This document shows, piece by piece, positions 52,895 through 61,826 of a stretch of 64,000 nt of DNA (position 1 is its first letter; every line of letters starts with the position of its first letter). A program made the translations under genes and the position numbers. The DNA comes from Rhodoferax aquaticus (GTDB taxonomy: Bacteria > Pseudomonadota > Gammaproteobacteria > Burkholderiales > Burkholderiaceae_C), in NCBI RefSeq assembly GCF_006974105.1, contig NZ_CP036282.1, positions 1,736,001 to 1,800,000 of the forward strand, written 5' to 3'. The notes beneath the pieces are model-generated. The model was not told the origin of the DNA and did no database searches. It saw only the letters and a program-made list of their open reading frames with translations.

Positions 52895-53611
52895 TTAGGC
52901 TTTTTTCATGGCAATGACCTTGCCTTCAACATGGCCTGAGCCCACACGGGCACCGGTCACAAAGTAGGCATGCAGGTCATGGGCAAAGCGGTTGAGCTTG
53001 GTCAGAATGGACTTGTTGCCCCGCACCAAAGCGTTGTAGCCCAGCACGGCTGGAATGGCCACCGCCAAGCCCAGCGCCGTCATGATGAGTGCCTCGCCAA
53101 TGGGGCCAGCCACCTTGTCAATGCTGGCCGAGCCGGAGGCGCCAATGCCCATGAGCGCATGGTAGATGCCCCACACGGTGCCAAACAAACCCACAAACGG
53201 CGCGGTAGAGCCCACCGACGCCAGCACGGCCAAACCGGCTTGCAAACGGGCGGTGCTGTCGTCAATCGAGTTGCGCAAGCTGCGGCTGATCCAGTCGCTC
53301 ACGTCTAGCGTGTCGTGCAACTGGGTTTTGGTGTTGCGGTGGTGGGCGGTGGCTTCGCGCCCGGCGTGGGCGAGTTGCACAAAGGGGTTGCCCTGGGCTT
53401 GGCCCAGTTGCTCCACGCCGGTGGCAAAGTCTTCGCTGTGCCAAAACGACTCGGTGCGTTGGCCCAGGCCTTTGAACTTCAATATGTCCAAGGCCTTGAT
53501 GAGGATCACCGTCCAGGTGGCCAAGGACATGACCAATAGCAGCACCGCCACTGATTTGGTAACCCAGTCACCTTGGGCCCACAGGGCGATTAATCCGAGT
53601 TGCGATTCCAT
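52895..53611 (-). CDS. exbB: TonB-system inner membrane protein ExbB
   Basis: A 238-residue MotA/TolQ/ExbB protein with three hydrophobic segments (about residues 18-38, 130-155, 170-200) and the signature GLFGTVWGIYHALMGIG, plus EALIMTALGLAVAIPAVLGYNA. It forms the pentamer around ExbD. The ATG is followed by Glu, Ser and Gln, normal for ExbB. Confidence 0.95.
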   Translation of the reverse strand: MESQLGLIALWAQGDWVTKSVAVLLLVMSLATWTVILIKALDILKFKGLGQRTESFWHSEDFATGVEQLGQAQGNPFVQLAHAGREATAHHRNTKTQLHDTLDVSDWISRSLRNSIDDSTARLQAGLAVLASVGSTAPFVGLFGTVWGIYHALMGIGASGSASIDKVAGPIGEALIMTALGLAVAIPAVLGYNALVRGNKSILTKLNRFAHDLHAYFVTGARVGSGHVEGKVIAMKKA

Positions 53612-53699
53612 AACGACTCCACTAAAAAATTGCTGTTAAAAACTAAAACTGAAAACTCGGTCAAAGGGCCAAATGCCTTAAGCGCCGTGCCCTTGCGGC

Positions 53700-54491
53700 C
53701 TATTCCAAAACGAAGTTGATGGGCACGTTGAACCACATGGCCTCGGCCACGCCATTGCGCTTGCCCGGCACGTAGCGCCAACGCAGGGCGGTGTTGAGTG
53801 CCGCTTGGTCCAAGCGGTCAAACCCGCTGCTCTGCTTGATTTCTGGGGTTTGCGGCACACCGTCAGCCCCAATGAGTACGCGCACTACCACCTTGCCTTG
53901 TTCGCCCAGGCGCTTGCTCAAGGGCGGGTAGGCGGGCTTGGGGTTGTTCAGGTAGTCCGCGTCACTTGACGGTAGCTCGACCTTGGGGGCCGCAGGTGCG
54001 GCAGGGCCCGCCGTGCCGCTGGACTTGGCGCTAGACGCGGCCGAAGAGGTGCTGGCACCTGGGGCGGCCGAGGCACTGCTCACTGTGGCGCTCGCGGCTT
54101 GGCCAGCATCGGCCACTGCCAATGGCGCGGGCGCGCTGGTAGGTGTGGCTGCAGGCGGCGCAGAGGGTGCGCTGGGTGCTATGGATTGTGTAGCTGCTTG
54201 CGCGTATTTAACGGGCGCTACAGCCGTTTTTTGCACTTGCTTGGGCGGCTGGGGTGGGGCTGGCTTGGCGGGGGCTTGTGCACCCGCGTTTAGCTCCACC
54301 ATGATGATGGCAGGCTCAATGACGTGCACGACCTGTTGCAGCAAGCCAGATTGCACGGCCCACAACAGCGCCGCGTGAGAGACCAGCACGGTGAATGCAA
54401 TCGAGGTATTGCGCGTGAACTGCAGGCGTGGGGCTGCGCCTGCAGCCCGCGTGCCGGACGCGAATGGGGGAGAGGCGGTGATGCTGCTCAT
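53700..54491 (-). CDS. tonB: TonB energy-transducing protein
   Basis: A 263-residue TonB. One N-terminal membrane anchor (STAFTVLVSHAALLWAVQS region), a Pro/Ala/Ser-rich linker, and the C-terminal TonB domain (YPPLSKRLGEQGKVVVRVLIG, SGFDRLDQAALN, RWRYVPGKRNG). Residues about 88-105 (TAVAPVKYAQAATQSIAPS) of the linker come from the interspersed repeat. It begins at an ATGA overlap with the 24-residue ORF upstream and energises the receptor of the same operon. Confidence 0.93.
   Translation of the reverse strand: MSSITASPPFASGTRAAGAAPRLQFTRNTSIAFTVLVSHAALLWAVQSGLLQQVVHVIEPAIIMVELNAGAQAPAKPAPPQPPKQVQKTAVAPVKYAQAATQSIAPSAPSAPPAATPTSAPAPLAVADAGQAASATVSSASAAPGASTSSAASSAKSSGTAGPAAPAAPKVELPSSDADYLNNPKPAYPPLSKRLGEQGKVVVRVLIGADGVPQTPEIKQSSGFDRLDQAALNTALRWRYVPGKRNGVAEAMWFNVPINFVLE
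54178..54226 (-). repeat. Interspersed repeat copy 7 (inside tonB)
   Basis: The plus strand reads gctatggattgtgtagctgc, ttgcgcgtatttaac and gggcgctacagcc; on the coding strand it gives AVAPVKYAQAATQSIA in the family frame, within the Pro/Ala-rich linker. Confidence 0.6.
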
Positions 54492-54562
54492 GGTCTAAAA
54501 ATCCACCACGCGCTGGATAGGACTACGGCCAAGCTGCCCAACAGGGTTGCCAGCATGTGCAT
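54488..54562 (-). CDS. Possible 24-residue membrane peptide coupled to tonB
   Basis: The ORF encodes MHMLATLLGSLAVVLSSAWW followed by IFRP, a single predicted membrane helix ending in a basic residue. AAGGAA lies about 10 bases before its ATG, and its TGA overlaps the tonB ATG (ATGA). It lies in the 117-bp gap between the piuC-type gene and tonB. It could be a small subunit or a translational leader for tonB. Too short to compare with a family by eye. Confidence 0.45.
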   Translation of the reverse strand: MHMLATLLGSLAVVLSSAWWIFRP

Positions 54563-54608
54563 AGGGTACGTTCCTTGGTTGATGTGTTTTGGGCGGCATG
54601 GGGTGCAT

Positions 54609-55292
54609 TCAGGTGCTGGCCCACATGCGCAGCAGGTTGTGGTACACGCCGGTGAGTTGCAGCACTTCAGCGGTGTCGCCACCTTTCTGGCGCAGAGCCA
54701 AAATGGCCATGTCCATGTCGTACAGCAGGCGACGCTGCGCATCGTGGCGCACCATGCTCTCTATCCAGAAAAAGCAGGTCAAGCGCTCACCACGGGTCAC
54801 GGGTTCGACCCGGTGCACCGAGGTGCCGGGGTACATCACCAGATCGCCCGCCGCAAACTTGATGCGTTGTTCGCCGTAGGTGTCTTGCACCACCAGCTCG
54901 CCACCGTCGTAGCTGTCGGGTTCACTCAAAAACAGGGTGCATGAAATGTCGGTGCGCACATGGGTCGCGGAGGCCGCGTGGGTGCGCACCGCGTTGTCAA
55001 TGTGGTTGCCAAAGGCGTTAGCCTCGCCACCGTAGCGGTTAAACAGCGGTGGGTACACCGTTTTGGGCAGCGCGCCCGTCACAAACATGGGGTTGCGCGC
55101 CAAGGCGCTAGACACCATGTGGCGGGCGCGCTGGGCCTGGGGCAAGTCTTCTGGCAACTGGCGGTTGTTTTTAACGGATGCACTTTGGGTGCCCGCGGTG
55201 ACGCGGCCATCCACCCAGTCGGCAGACAGCACGCATTCGCGCACCTGGGCCAGTTCGTCCGCCGACAGGGCGTGTGCAATCCGTAAAAGCAT
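54609..55292 (-). CDS. piuC: PiuC-type Fe(II)/2-oxoglutarate-dependent hydroxylase (PKHD type)
   Basis: A 227-residue PKHD-type dioxygenase. The iron ligands are the His and Asp in [11 protein letters not shown], and His in [18 protein letters not shown], which also holds the 2-oxoglutarate Arg. [33 protein letters not shown] and DLVMYPG are typical. Such enzymes are iron-regulated and stand next to TonB-dependent receptors. It is 31 bp after the receptor stop. Confidence 0.92.
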   Translation of the reverse strand: MLLRIAHALSADELAQVRECVLSADWVDGRVTAGTQSASVKNNRQLPEDLPQAQRARHMVSSALARNPMFVTGALPKTVYPPLFNRYGGEANAFGNHIDNAVRTHAASATHVRTDISCTLFLSEPDSYDGGELVVQDTYGEQRIKFAAGDLVMYPGTSVHRVEPVTRGERLTCFFWIESMVRHDAQRRLLYDMDMAILALRQKGGDTAEVLQLTGVYHNLLRMWAST

Positions 55293-55323
55293 GGGTTTCC
55301 TTGTGACTTGCCAGTGGGGCGGT

Positions 55324-57543
55324 TTAGAACTTGGTGGTCCAGGTCATGCGCACGCTGCGGCCTGCGCCCAGCGATGGCCAACCTTGGTAGAGCGAGCTGT
55401 AGTAAGTGGTGTCACCCAAGTTGTCGATATTCACCTTGACGGTGTTGTCGTTGTTCCATTGGTACTCCACCACGGCGTCAGCCTTGACGTAGCCTGGGGC
55501 CTTGTTGGCGAGATTTGCCGCGGTGGTAGACCAAGGACTGTTTTCGCTCACAGCGGTCAGGCCACCACCAATGCGCCACTTATCCATGCGGTAGGTGGTC
55601 CAAATGTTGCCTTGCTTGGCGGGCGTGAGGCCGGGGTTCATGCCCACCGTGGCTTGCGCGCCTGCACTGGAGCCCGCTTGGTCAATTACCGCGTTCATAA
55701 ACACCAAGCCGGCAAATACTTCCCAGTTGGGGGTAATGCGACCTGCTACTTCAAACTCCAGTGCATCGGTGTGGCGCTGGCCCGTGAGCAAGTATTCCCC
55801 CGAACCCTGTGCGGTGTCTGTGTTGCGCTCGTTGTATTTGTCGCTGCGGGCTAAGGCGGTGCGCACCGAGAGATCGCCTTCCATCAGCTCCCACTTGATG
55901 CCCAGTTCAAGGTTGCGACTACTTTCAGGTGCGGTTTTTGCACTGCTCGCGTCGTATTGGTACAGGTCGCCTGAGGTGTTGAACGAGGTGCCATAGGACG
56001 CGTAGTAGCTCACCTCGTCGGTGGGTTGGTACATCACGCCCAAGCGCTTGCTCCACACGCTGTCAGTACGCGAGAGGCTGCCTCCGGTGGCGCGGTCATA
56101 GTCACCGCTGAATTGGTCCCAGCGCAGTCCGCCTACCAGCTTCCAGTAGTTGTTGAGCGATAGGGTGTCTTGAACATAGGTGCCTATCGTGGTGGATTGG
56201 AATGTGCCAAACCAGTAGGGGATTCGGGTGTCGCGGACAGCGGTGTTGCTCGGGTTGCCCACTGTGGTCGATGGCTTGACCGGAATGCTGGCAGTGACGT
56301 AACGGTAGCTGGTAGAGCGCTCCAACGCATATTCCGCACCCACTAAAAGGTCGTTCTTAAGGCCTAACAAGTTTGTCTTAGTGAGGTAATCGGTCTGCAC
56401 GAAGGTATGGTTTTCCAGCCCACCGCGGGGGTTCGCATTGCCACGGGTCAGTACAGTGCTATTTCCGAAGTTTGCTTGGGTGGTGCCACCGGCTACTCCG
56501 AGTTGGGTTGCCCACAAGTCGCGCTTGTACTCACCGCTGCGCACCGTGGTCTTGAGGCTGCTGCCATCTTCCCAGCGGTGCAGATGGCTCACGGTGGCAA
56601 TGTCTGCCATGTCGCGCTGATAGTCCGAGTCCAGTCCATACCATTTGTCTGTGGGCAAGGGGGCGGGGCGGCCTTCTAACCAACGGCCACCCAAAGTGGG
56701 CTTGTCGTTGTAGTCCAAGTGGTACAGGCTAAACGTCAGCTCATCGGCCGTACCAATGCCTAGCTTGTAGTCGAGCGCGAGGCCATTGCGGTGGGTACCA
56801 GCTTTGCCGGCCAAACCGTCGCTGTCTGTCTTCATGGCGCCTATGTGCAGCGCTTGGTCTTCGCCTGTTTTGATGTTGAAGTCACCCGTGACCCGCACAT
56901 AGTTGTCGGTGCCGATGGTGGTGTTGACTTCGTTTTCGTTGCGTGCCACAGGGGCTTTGCTAACTTGGTTGACCACGCCCCCTGTGGAGCCACGGCCAAA
57001 CAACATGGACGCAGAACCGCGCAGTACTTCGACGCGCTCTACGTTAAAGGTGTCACGGTTGTACTGGGCAATGTCACGCATGCCGTCTAAGTAAATGTCT
57101 CCAGCCACAGTAAAGCCGCGCAAGCGGATGTTGTCGCCAATGCGGCCACCTTCACCGGCTTCAAAGGTAATGCCGGGCACGTTTTGCAAGGCGCTTTTCA
57201 GCGTGTCTTTGCCTTGGTCGTGCATGAGCTTTTCAGTCACCACGGTGAGTGATTGGGGAATGTCTTTGGCTGCCACCGGCATCTTGCCCACACTGGTGAT
57301 GCCGCTTTGGTAGCTTTGCTCTGCGCGGTCACGGGTTGCACGGACCTCAACGGGCTTTAGCGTTTTGGTGCTGTCGCTTGCGGCAGTGGTACCGGCATCT
57401 TGCGCCAGCGCCCCCATGGACCCCGCCAGTAGGATGGCGCCCAGCGGTAGCAAGGCCATGTTTGCTACAGAGTTTGTAGTGGCTTGCGCAGTATTAATTG
57501 GCGCTAGAGGCATATTTGACTTGTTTTTGCGACGAGAAGACAC
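55324..57543 (-). CDS. TonB-dependent siderophore receptor (catecholate, Fiu/PiuA-like)
   Basis: A 739-residue outer-membrane receptor. The N-terminal leader is unusual and includes a repeat copy; the plug begins about [12 protein letters not shown], with [32 protein letters not shown] and [27 protein letters not shown] 22-strand barrel follows and ends with an aromatic C-terminal Phe (TWTTKF). It imports ferric siderophore with TonB-ExbBD from the same operon. The GTG at 57543 begins the longest frame; ATG 57513 is the alternative. A Fur-like box lies about 110 bp upstream. Confidence 0.9.
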   Translation of the reverse strand: MSSRRKNKSNMPLAPINTAQATTNSVANMALLPLGAILLAGSMGALAQDAGTTAASDSTKTLKPVEVRATRDRAEQSYQSGITSVGKMPVAAKDIPQSLTVVTEKLMHDQGKDTLKSALQNVPGITFEAGEGGRIGDNIRLRGFTVAGDIYLDGMRDIAQYNRDTFNVERVEVLRGSASMLFGRGSTGGVVNQVSKAPVARNENEVNTTIGTDNYVRVTGDFNIKTGEDQALHIGAMKTDSDGLAGKAGTHRNGLALDYKLGIGTADELTFSLYHLDYNDKPTLGGRWLEGRPAPLPTDKWYGLDSDYQRDMADIATVSHLHRWEDGSSLKTTVRSGEYKRDLWATQLGVAGGTTQANFGNSTVLTRGNANPRGGLENHTFVQTDYLTKTNLLGLKNDLLVGAEYALERSTSYRYVTASIPVKPSTTVGNPSNTAVRDTRIPYWFGTFQSTTIGTYVQDTLSLNNYWKLVGGLRWDQFSGDYDRATGGSLSRTDSVWSKRLGVMYQPTDEVSYYASYGTSFNTSGDLYQYDASSAKTAPESSRNLELGIKWELMEGDLSVRTALARSDKYNERNTDTAQGSGEYLLTGQRHTDALEFEVAGRITPNWEVFAGLVFMNAVIDQAGSSAGAQATVGMNPGLTPAKQGNIWTTYRMDKWRIGGGLTAVSENSPWSTTAANLANKAPGYVKADAVVEYQWNNDNTVKVNIDNLGDTTYYSSLYQGWPSLGAGRSVRMTWTTKF
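57464..57513 (-). repeat. Interspersed repeat copy 8 (siderophore receptor leader)
   Basis: The plus strand reads gctacagagtttgtagtggc, ttgcgcagtattaatt and ggcgctagaggcat; on the coding strand it gives [18 protein letters not shown] at the receptor N-terminus and supplies the alternative ATG start at 57513. Confidence 0.65.
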
Positions 57544-57651
57544 AGCAGGTGAACCTTATGAAAAGTGAGGTGGCTGGCTATGTCACGTCGGGCAAATCTG
57601 CGGCGCGTGTGTGGCTGGCTAGGGTTGGCAAAAATGGGTGACGCGCACTCA

Positions 57652-57670
57652 AATGCGAATCATTTCTATT
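57652..57670 (-). promoter_or_regulatory. Fur-like box before the siderophore receptor
   Basis: AATGCGAATCATTTCTATT (plus strand) resembles the inverted-repeat Fur consensus and begins with the nine bases AATGCGAAT also found at 58036 and 63033. It lies about 110 bp before the receptor start. Confidence 0.68.
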
Positions 57671-57782
57671 GCAAGTGCAATAAAAAGCCACATCGGTGGC
57701 TGGCAATCAAAAAGCGTAGTGGGTGGATATGGGTCTTGGTGAAACTAAAACTTCAGTGAAAACTTGGCTCGGGGCAGGGGCC

Positions 57783-57998
57783 TTAAGCCTGGGCGTAAAT
57801 GGGAATGGTGCGGTGCATAGCGCCAGTGCTGTGGCAGCTTGCGCCACAGTTGGCTATTACCTCACGCGCGCATTCTTCGCACTTGCCGCATTGGGTGGCG
57901 ACACCCAGTTCCATCTGAATGTCATCAAAGCCCATGCCCATGCGTGCGTGGCGGGCAATCTCGTGGTCTGAGACGCGGCGGCATACGCAAACAATCAT
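57783..57998 (-). CDS. bfd: Bacterioferritin-associated ferredoxin
   Basis: A 71-residue [2Fe-2S] protein. The ligands are C4 and C6 in MIVCVCRRVSD and a C-x2-C pair in QCGKCEECAREV. Bfd reduces iron stored in bacterioferritin so that it can be released under iron starvation. A Fur-like box lies 37 bp upstream. No bfr gene is in the window. It is monocistronic, between the receptor operon and the imelysin operon. Confidence 0.92.
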   Translation of the reverse strand: MIVCVCRRVSDHEIARHARMGMGFDDIQMELGVATQCGKCEECAREVIANCGASCHSTGAMHRTIPIYAQA

Positions 57999-58035
57999 GA
58001 AGGCTCTCCGGTAATGTAAAGATATGCAAATTATA

Positions 58036-58054
58036 AATGCGAATCTCTCTCATT
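58036..58054 (-). promoter_or_regulatory. Fur-like box before bfd
   Basis: AATGCGAATCTCTCTCATT (plus strand) is a near-perfect inverted repeat (aaatgnga / tcncattt) and shares AATGCGAAT with the two other boxes. It lies 37 bp before the bfd ATG. Confidence 0.75.
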
Positions 58055-58068
58055 TGTGAAATCAATGC

Positions 58069-58095
58069 CATTCCCGCAGCTTTATTGCGGGAATG
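58069..58095 (-). terminator. Hairpin terminator of the imelysin/DUF1513 operon
   Basis: cattcccgca (58069-58078) and tgcgggaatg (58086-58095) form a perfect 10-bp stem with a 7-base loop, 17 bp after the DUF1513 stop. The T-tract after it on the minus strand is short. Confidence 0.65.
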
Positions 58096-58111
58096 CAACA
58101 GGCAGCTCCTG

Positions 58112-59263
58112 CTAACCGAGGCTGCGGGCGTGGTTATCCCAACGCACGCGGGGGCTAGAGCCCGTCGCGCCCGCCTTTGAGCCTGTGTATTGCCCTTGTG
58201 CGCCGGTGGCTATCCACTGCGTGCCGTGGGTGAGCAGTGCACCCGCTTCGGGCAGGTCCATGGCACCTTGCCATGCACCAGCCTCTGACCAGCGCACCAA
58301 TTGGTTGGCCCGCGTAGCGCTGAGCACAAAGCCAGCGGGGGTTGGCGCGCCTTGCCAGTTCATGCCTTCGGCCATGTAGGCCACATCGCCCGCGTATCCG
58401 GCGAGCGCAGTGCCAGCGGGCAGGGGAATGCTGCGCAAGGTGTTGCTACTGAGCAGGGCCAGTAGTGGAGCTTGCGCTCGGGCGGCTGCGTCCGTGTGTT
58501 CAGACTGCAGGGCAACCGCCACTGTGCCCTGGGGCGACACCGCTATGTGCCGCAGGCTCAAGGCAGTGTCTTCCAGCTGCCAGCGCGCGATCAGCGTTCC
58601 GGTGCTGGCGTTGAGCCGGGCAATATTGGGTTCCATGCGGGGTGTATTGAGCTTGCGCCTGCCGGTCTCGGGCAGCGTCAAGATGCCGCCGTTGGCTACG
58701 AGTAGCGTACCCGCATCCTCCAGCAGCACAGCGTGCGGCCCAATGCCTGCACTGGAAAACTCGGCCCGTTTGATCAGGGTCAGCGGGTCGCGCAGCGCAA
58801 TCACGCCTTGGCCGGTTTCGGTGTCGGTCTCGGTGGTGTAGAGCGTGCGGCCGTCGGCAGAAAACACGGCGTGGCCTACCAGCAGCCGGTCGTCTTCCAT
58901 GGCGTGCCACTGCAGTGCGCGGGCGCTGGCCGTGTCAAAACGCAGCAGGTATTCGCCAGGGCGGCGCGCTACCGCAATGGCTTGCGGCGCGGCTTTGGCT
59001 GGCAGCAAATGGCGCGGCACGGGCAGCACCTCGTGGGCGCGCGCTGGCAGTGCCACACCACGCGGCGCAGAGCCGGGGCGCCATACGCCAGCCCACGACT
59101 GCTGCGCAAAGTCCCACGCGGTGAGTATGGTGGGCTGTGCGTCCACTGCGGCCCACGCTTCAGGCAGCAGGGCACCTGCGCTGGCCAGCACCATGCTGCG
59201 CTGCAGCCATGCGCGGCGTGTGAGTGGTGCAGTGGTGTGGTGCATAGGCCGCTTAGTCACCAT
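58112..59263 (-). CDS. DUF1513 protein, probable exported beta-propeller
   Basis: A 383-residue protein. An N-terminal Tat-type signal (RRAWLQRSMVLASAGALL) leads to a repeated WD-like beta pattern: RPGEYLLRFD, GHAVFSADGRTLYTTET, GVIALRD and GPHAVLLEDAGTLLVANGG. It matches the DUF1513 family, which is found with imelysins and di-heme oxidoreductases and probably assists iron uptake outside the inner membrane. ATG 59263 overlaps the upstream stop by 11 bp; ATG 59245 is the alternative. Confidence 0.82.
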   Translation of the reverse strand: MVTKRPMHHTTAPLTRRAWLQRSMVLASAGALLPEAWAAVDAQPTILTAWDFAQQSWAGVWRPGSAPRGVALPARAHEVLPVPRHLLPAKAAPQAIAVARRPGEYLLRFDTASARALQWHAMEDDRLLVGHAVFSADGRTLYTTETDTETGQGVIALRDPLTLIKRAEFSSAGIGPHAVLLEDAGTLLVANGGILTLPETGRRKLNTPRMEPNIARLNASTGTLIARWQLEDTALSLRHIAVSPQGTVAVALQSEHTDAAARAQAPLLALLSSNTLRSIPLPAGTALAGYAGDVAYMAEGMNWQGAPTPAGFVLSATRANQLVRWSEAGAWQGAMDLPEAGALLTHGTQWIATGAQGQYTGSKAGATGSSPRVRWDNHARSLG

Positions 59264-60398
59264 CGGCGTCCGAGAAGCCCACCACGATGTGCAGGGCCTG
59301 TGCCACGTGGCTGTCCACTGCTTGCTTGCAGCGGCCAAGGGCGGTGAGTGCGGCCTGCATGCTGCTTGCCTGTTTAGGCGTGGCTGCAGCCATGGCTTTG
59401 GCGGTGGCTTGTACCGCCTGGCCCAAGGCATGTGCACCGGCCAGGTGTTCCCCACCTAAAAGCAAACCAAAAAAGCTGGCGCGCATCGCATCGGTCTGCT
59501 CCGGGGCAGTGCGCTGGGGCGCCAAGGGGTCGGTGCCTATGAGCAATCGCTCTAGCCCGCGCCAGGTCGCCAGCCAGCTGCTGTGCGTGGCGCGTGAGGT
59601 GGCGCGCGGCCAGTCGCTTGCGCGGCCCGACTTGGCAGGCTTATCCATCTTTTTCCAGCGCAGCTGGTCGAGGCCGCCCGCCAGTTGGCCTACCCACTCT
59701 TGCAAAACGGGCAGGGCTTCGTCGTCTTCAAAACGGTGTTGAATGCGGCCGAACCACTGCCCAAACTCTTGGGCTATGGCTTGCGCTTCTGCTGCGCATT
59801 CCGCAGCCAAGAGCTGGGCATACTGCAGCTGCGCCGCGCTGGGGTTGGCTTGCCACAGCAGCCACTCCAAGGCAGGCAAGCCCTTGGCTGGCGCGCCGGT
59901 TTGGGCCAATGCGGCGGCTGATTGCGGCATGGCCGCTATGGCCGCCTCAACCATGGCGGGGCGGGTAGGCCAGAAGTCAATCTTTCGGGCGCTGCGCCGC
60001 TCCACCAGTGGCCCCACCGACACGGCAGACAAAGTCTCCCAGTCCCACAGGGTTTGCAGCCAAGCCTGTTGTGCTTGCTTAAGCCACGCAGCTGTTGCCG
60101 TGGCAGCGGGTTCAGCCCACAGCGCGGTTAGGGCTTGGCTTGACTGTGCAAACGCTTGCGCAGCAGGCACAAAGTGACGCTGCAGCGCGTTGCGCACAAA
60201 GTCGGCATGCGTCAAATAGATCGCCTTGGGCTTGGCCGGGAGCGCGGATGCAGGCGCGTTGGCTGCTGCAAACGCCATGGGCATCGCCACGGCGTACAGG
60301 GGCGCTGCACCTAGCCAGCGCAGCAGGGCGCGGCGCTGGGCGAGGGTTTGCGGGCAGGGCGCGTGTGCGCCGTTGGCTTGCAAGATTGACATGTTCAT
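59253..60398 (-). CDS. Imelysin-family protein, second copy (M75-like)
   Basis: A 381-residue exported protein. The signal is about residues 20-47 (QRRALLRWLGAAPLYAVAM). The M75/imelysin fold is recognisable from DFVRNALQRHFVPAAQAFAQ and the family centre, but the metal-type motif GxHxxE is replaced by GLPALEWLLW, so it keeps only the Glu. It overlaps the di-heme gene by ATGA and the DUF1513 gene by 11 bp. It may bind rather than cleave or hold metal by the other residues. Confidence 0.8.
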   Translation of the reverse strand: MNMSILQANGAHAPCPQTLAQRRALLRWLGAAPLYAVAMPMAFAAANAPASALPAKPKAIYLTHADFVRNALQRHFVPAAQAFAQSSQALTALWAEPAATATAAWLKQAQQAWLQTLWDWETLSAVSVGPLVERRSARKIDFWPTRPAMVEAAIAAMPQSAAALAQTGAPAKGLPALEWLLWQANPSAAQLQYAQLLAAECAAEAQAIAQEFGQWFGRIQHRFEDDEALPVLQEWVGQLAGGLDQLRWKKMDKPAKSGRASDWPRATSRATHSSWLATWRGLERLLIGTDPLAPQRTAPEQTDAMRASFFGLLLGGEHLAGAHALGQAVQATAKAMAAATPKQASSMQAALTALGRCKQAVDSHVAQALHIVVGFSDADGD

Positions 60399-61822
60399 AA
60401 GGAATTCACAAAGCGCACCAAGGCATCACGCTCGGCTTTGCTCATGGTCAGCACCGATTGTTTGGCAGCCTGCGCCTCACCGCCGTGCCACAAAATGGCT
60501 TCTAGCGTGTTGCGCGCGCGGCCGTCGTGCAGCAGAAAGCTGTGGCCGTTCACATCGGGTATCAAGCCAATGCCCCACAGCGGTGGCGTGCGCCATTGCT
60601 GGCCGTTGGCCACACCGTCGGGGCGCTTGTCGGCCAGGCCCGTGCCCATATCGTGCAGCAGCAAGTCGGTGTAGGGGTAAATTTTTTGCTTGCTCAGCGC
60701 CGGAAAGCGTGACTCGCCCGTGGTGTAGCTGGCGCGGTGGCAGGCGGCGCATTGGGCGCGCTCAAACAAGGCTTGGCCTTGGGCCAGATCGGCGCGGCCA
60801 AAGTCGCGCCGCGCAGGCACTGCCAGCGTGGCTTGGTAGGCGATGACTTTCTCTAGCGTGTCGTCGTCAATTTCATGGCTCGCACCGGCAGACCCGCGCG
60901 GTGCGCTAGTGCAGTCTTGCTGCTTGGGGCGGCAGTCTTCTTTGGGGAAATGGGTAGAGGTGATGCCAATGTCACCGTTGAACGCTGCAGCAGACTGGTG
61001 CGCCAGTGACGGTGCGTTGGCCTTCCAGCCAAAGCGGCCTACTGCGGTCTTGCCGGTAAACGCGTCCACCACCTGGTTGGGTACACCGCGAATGGCATCG
61101 CTGCGGCTGGCTTGGTCACGGGCGTTTTGCAAAATGTCTTCCGCCGCAATCGCATCAATCAAACCCACTCCGGCCACCTGCGGCGCAATGCGCGGGCTCA
61201 CCAGCGTTTGGGGGTGCATGGGCCCATAGCCCAAGTTGGCAAAGCTGTAATGCGGCTTGCGCAGGCTGTAGCGCGTGCCATCGGCAAATTGGCCCGGCAC
61301 CTCGGTGTAGCGAATGCGCACTTTGCCCTCGGCTTTCACACCTTGTACGCTGGCATTGGTGAACTGCTCGCCATAGGTGGGCTCGGGTTCAGGTTGGCCT
61401 TGGGCGTTCAACACCGACAGGCGAAACAGCAGCGCCACCGGCTGCTCGGTAATGCGGGCAAACTTGGCTTGGCTGGCATCGTGCGGGGCACCGCGCCCAT
61501 CTTGCACATGGCAGCCTCCGCAAGAGCGCGCAATAAAGTGCGGCCCCAGCCCGTCGCGTGCGGTAGTCGACGAGGGCGCTTCCACCCAGTTACGCCTAAA
61601 GAACGAGTTGCCCACCGCAAAGGTGGTGCGGCCCGCTTCATCCAAGTTGGCCGCCGGAAAAGAAAACGCATTGCGCCCCACTTCAAACACGGTGGTATCG
61701 CCACCGGGGCGCTCTTCGGGCGGGCTAGGCGCATCCGCCGCCGAAGCACCCAACCAAGCCGCCATGGCCACCGAGCCTACGCCCATGGCTAGCGACCATT
61801 TCAAAAGGGAACGCAATGCCAC
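60395..61822 (-). CDS. Di-heme oxidoreductase (thiol oxidoreductase-like, DHOR family)
   Basis: A 475-residue exported cytochrome. A signal peptide (LLKWSLAMGVGSVAMAAWLGASAADA) leads to two haem sites, CGGCH near residue 100 and CAACH near residue 355. The DHOR/di-heme peroxidase-like fold carries electrons in the periplasm. In this operon it stands between two imelysins, so it may reduce or oxidise iron during uptake. It is 4 bp downstream of the first imelysin and overlaps the second by ATGA. Confidence 0.87.
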   Translation of the reverse strand: MALRSLLKWSLAMGVGSVAMAAWLGASAADAPSPPEERPGGDTTVFEVGRNAFSFPAANLDEAGRTTFAVGNSFFRRNWVEAPSSTTARDGLGPHFIARSCGGCHVQDGRGAPHDASQAKFARITEQPVALLFRLSVLNAQGQPEPEPTYGEQFTNASVQGVKAEGKVRIRYTEVPGQFADGTRYSLRKPHYSFANLGYGPMHPQTLVSPRIAPQVAGVGLIDAIAAEDILQNARDQASRSDAIRGVPNQVVDAFTGKTAVGRFGWKANAPSLAHQSAAAFNGDIGITSTHFPKEDCRPKQQDCTSAPRGSAGASHEIDDDTLEKVIAYQATLAVPARRDFGRADLAQGQALFERAQCAACHRASYTTGESRFPALSKQKIYPYTDLLLHDMGTGLADKRPDGVANGQQWRTPPLWGIGLIPDVNGHSFLLHDGRARNTLEAILWHGGEAQAAKQSVLTMSKAERDALVRFVNSL

Positions 61823-61826
61823 GGCT

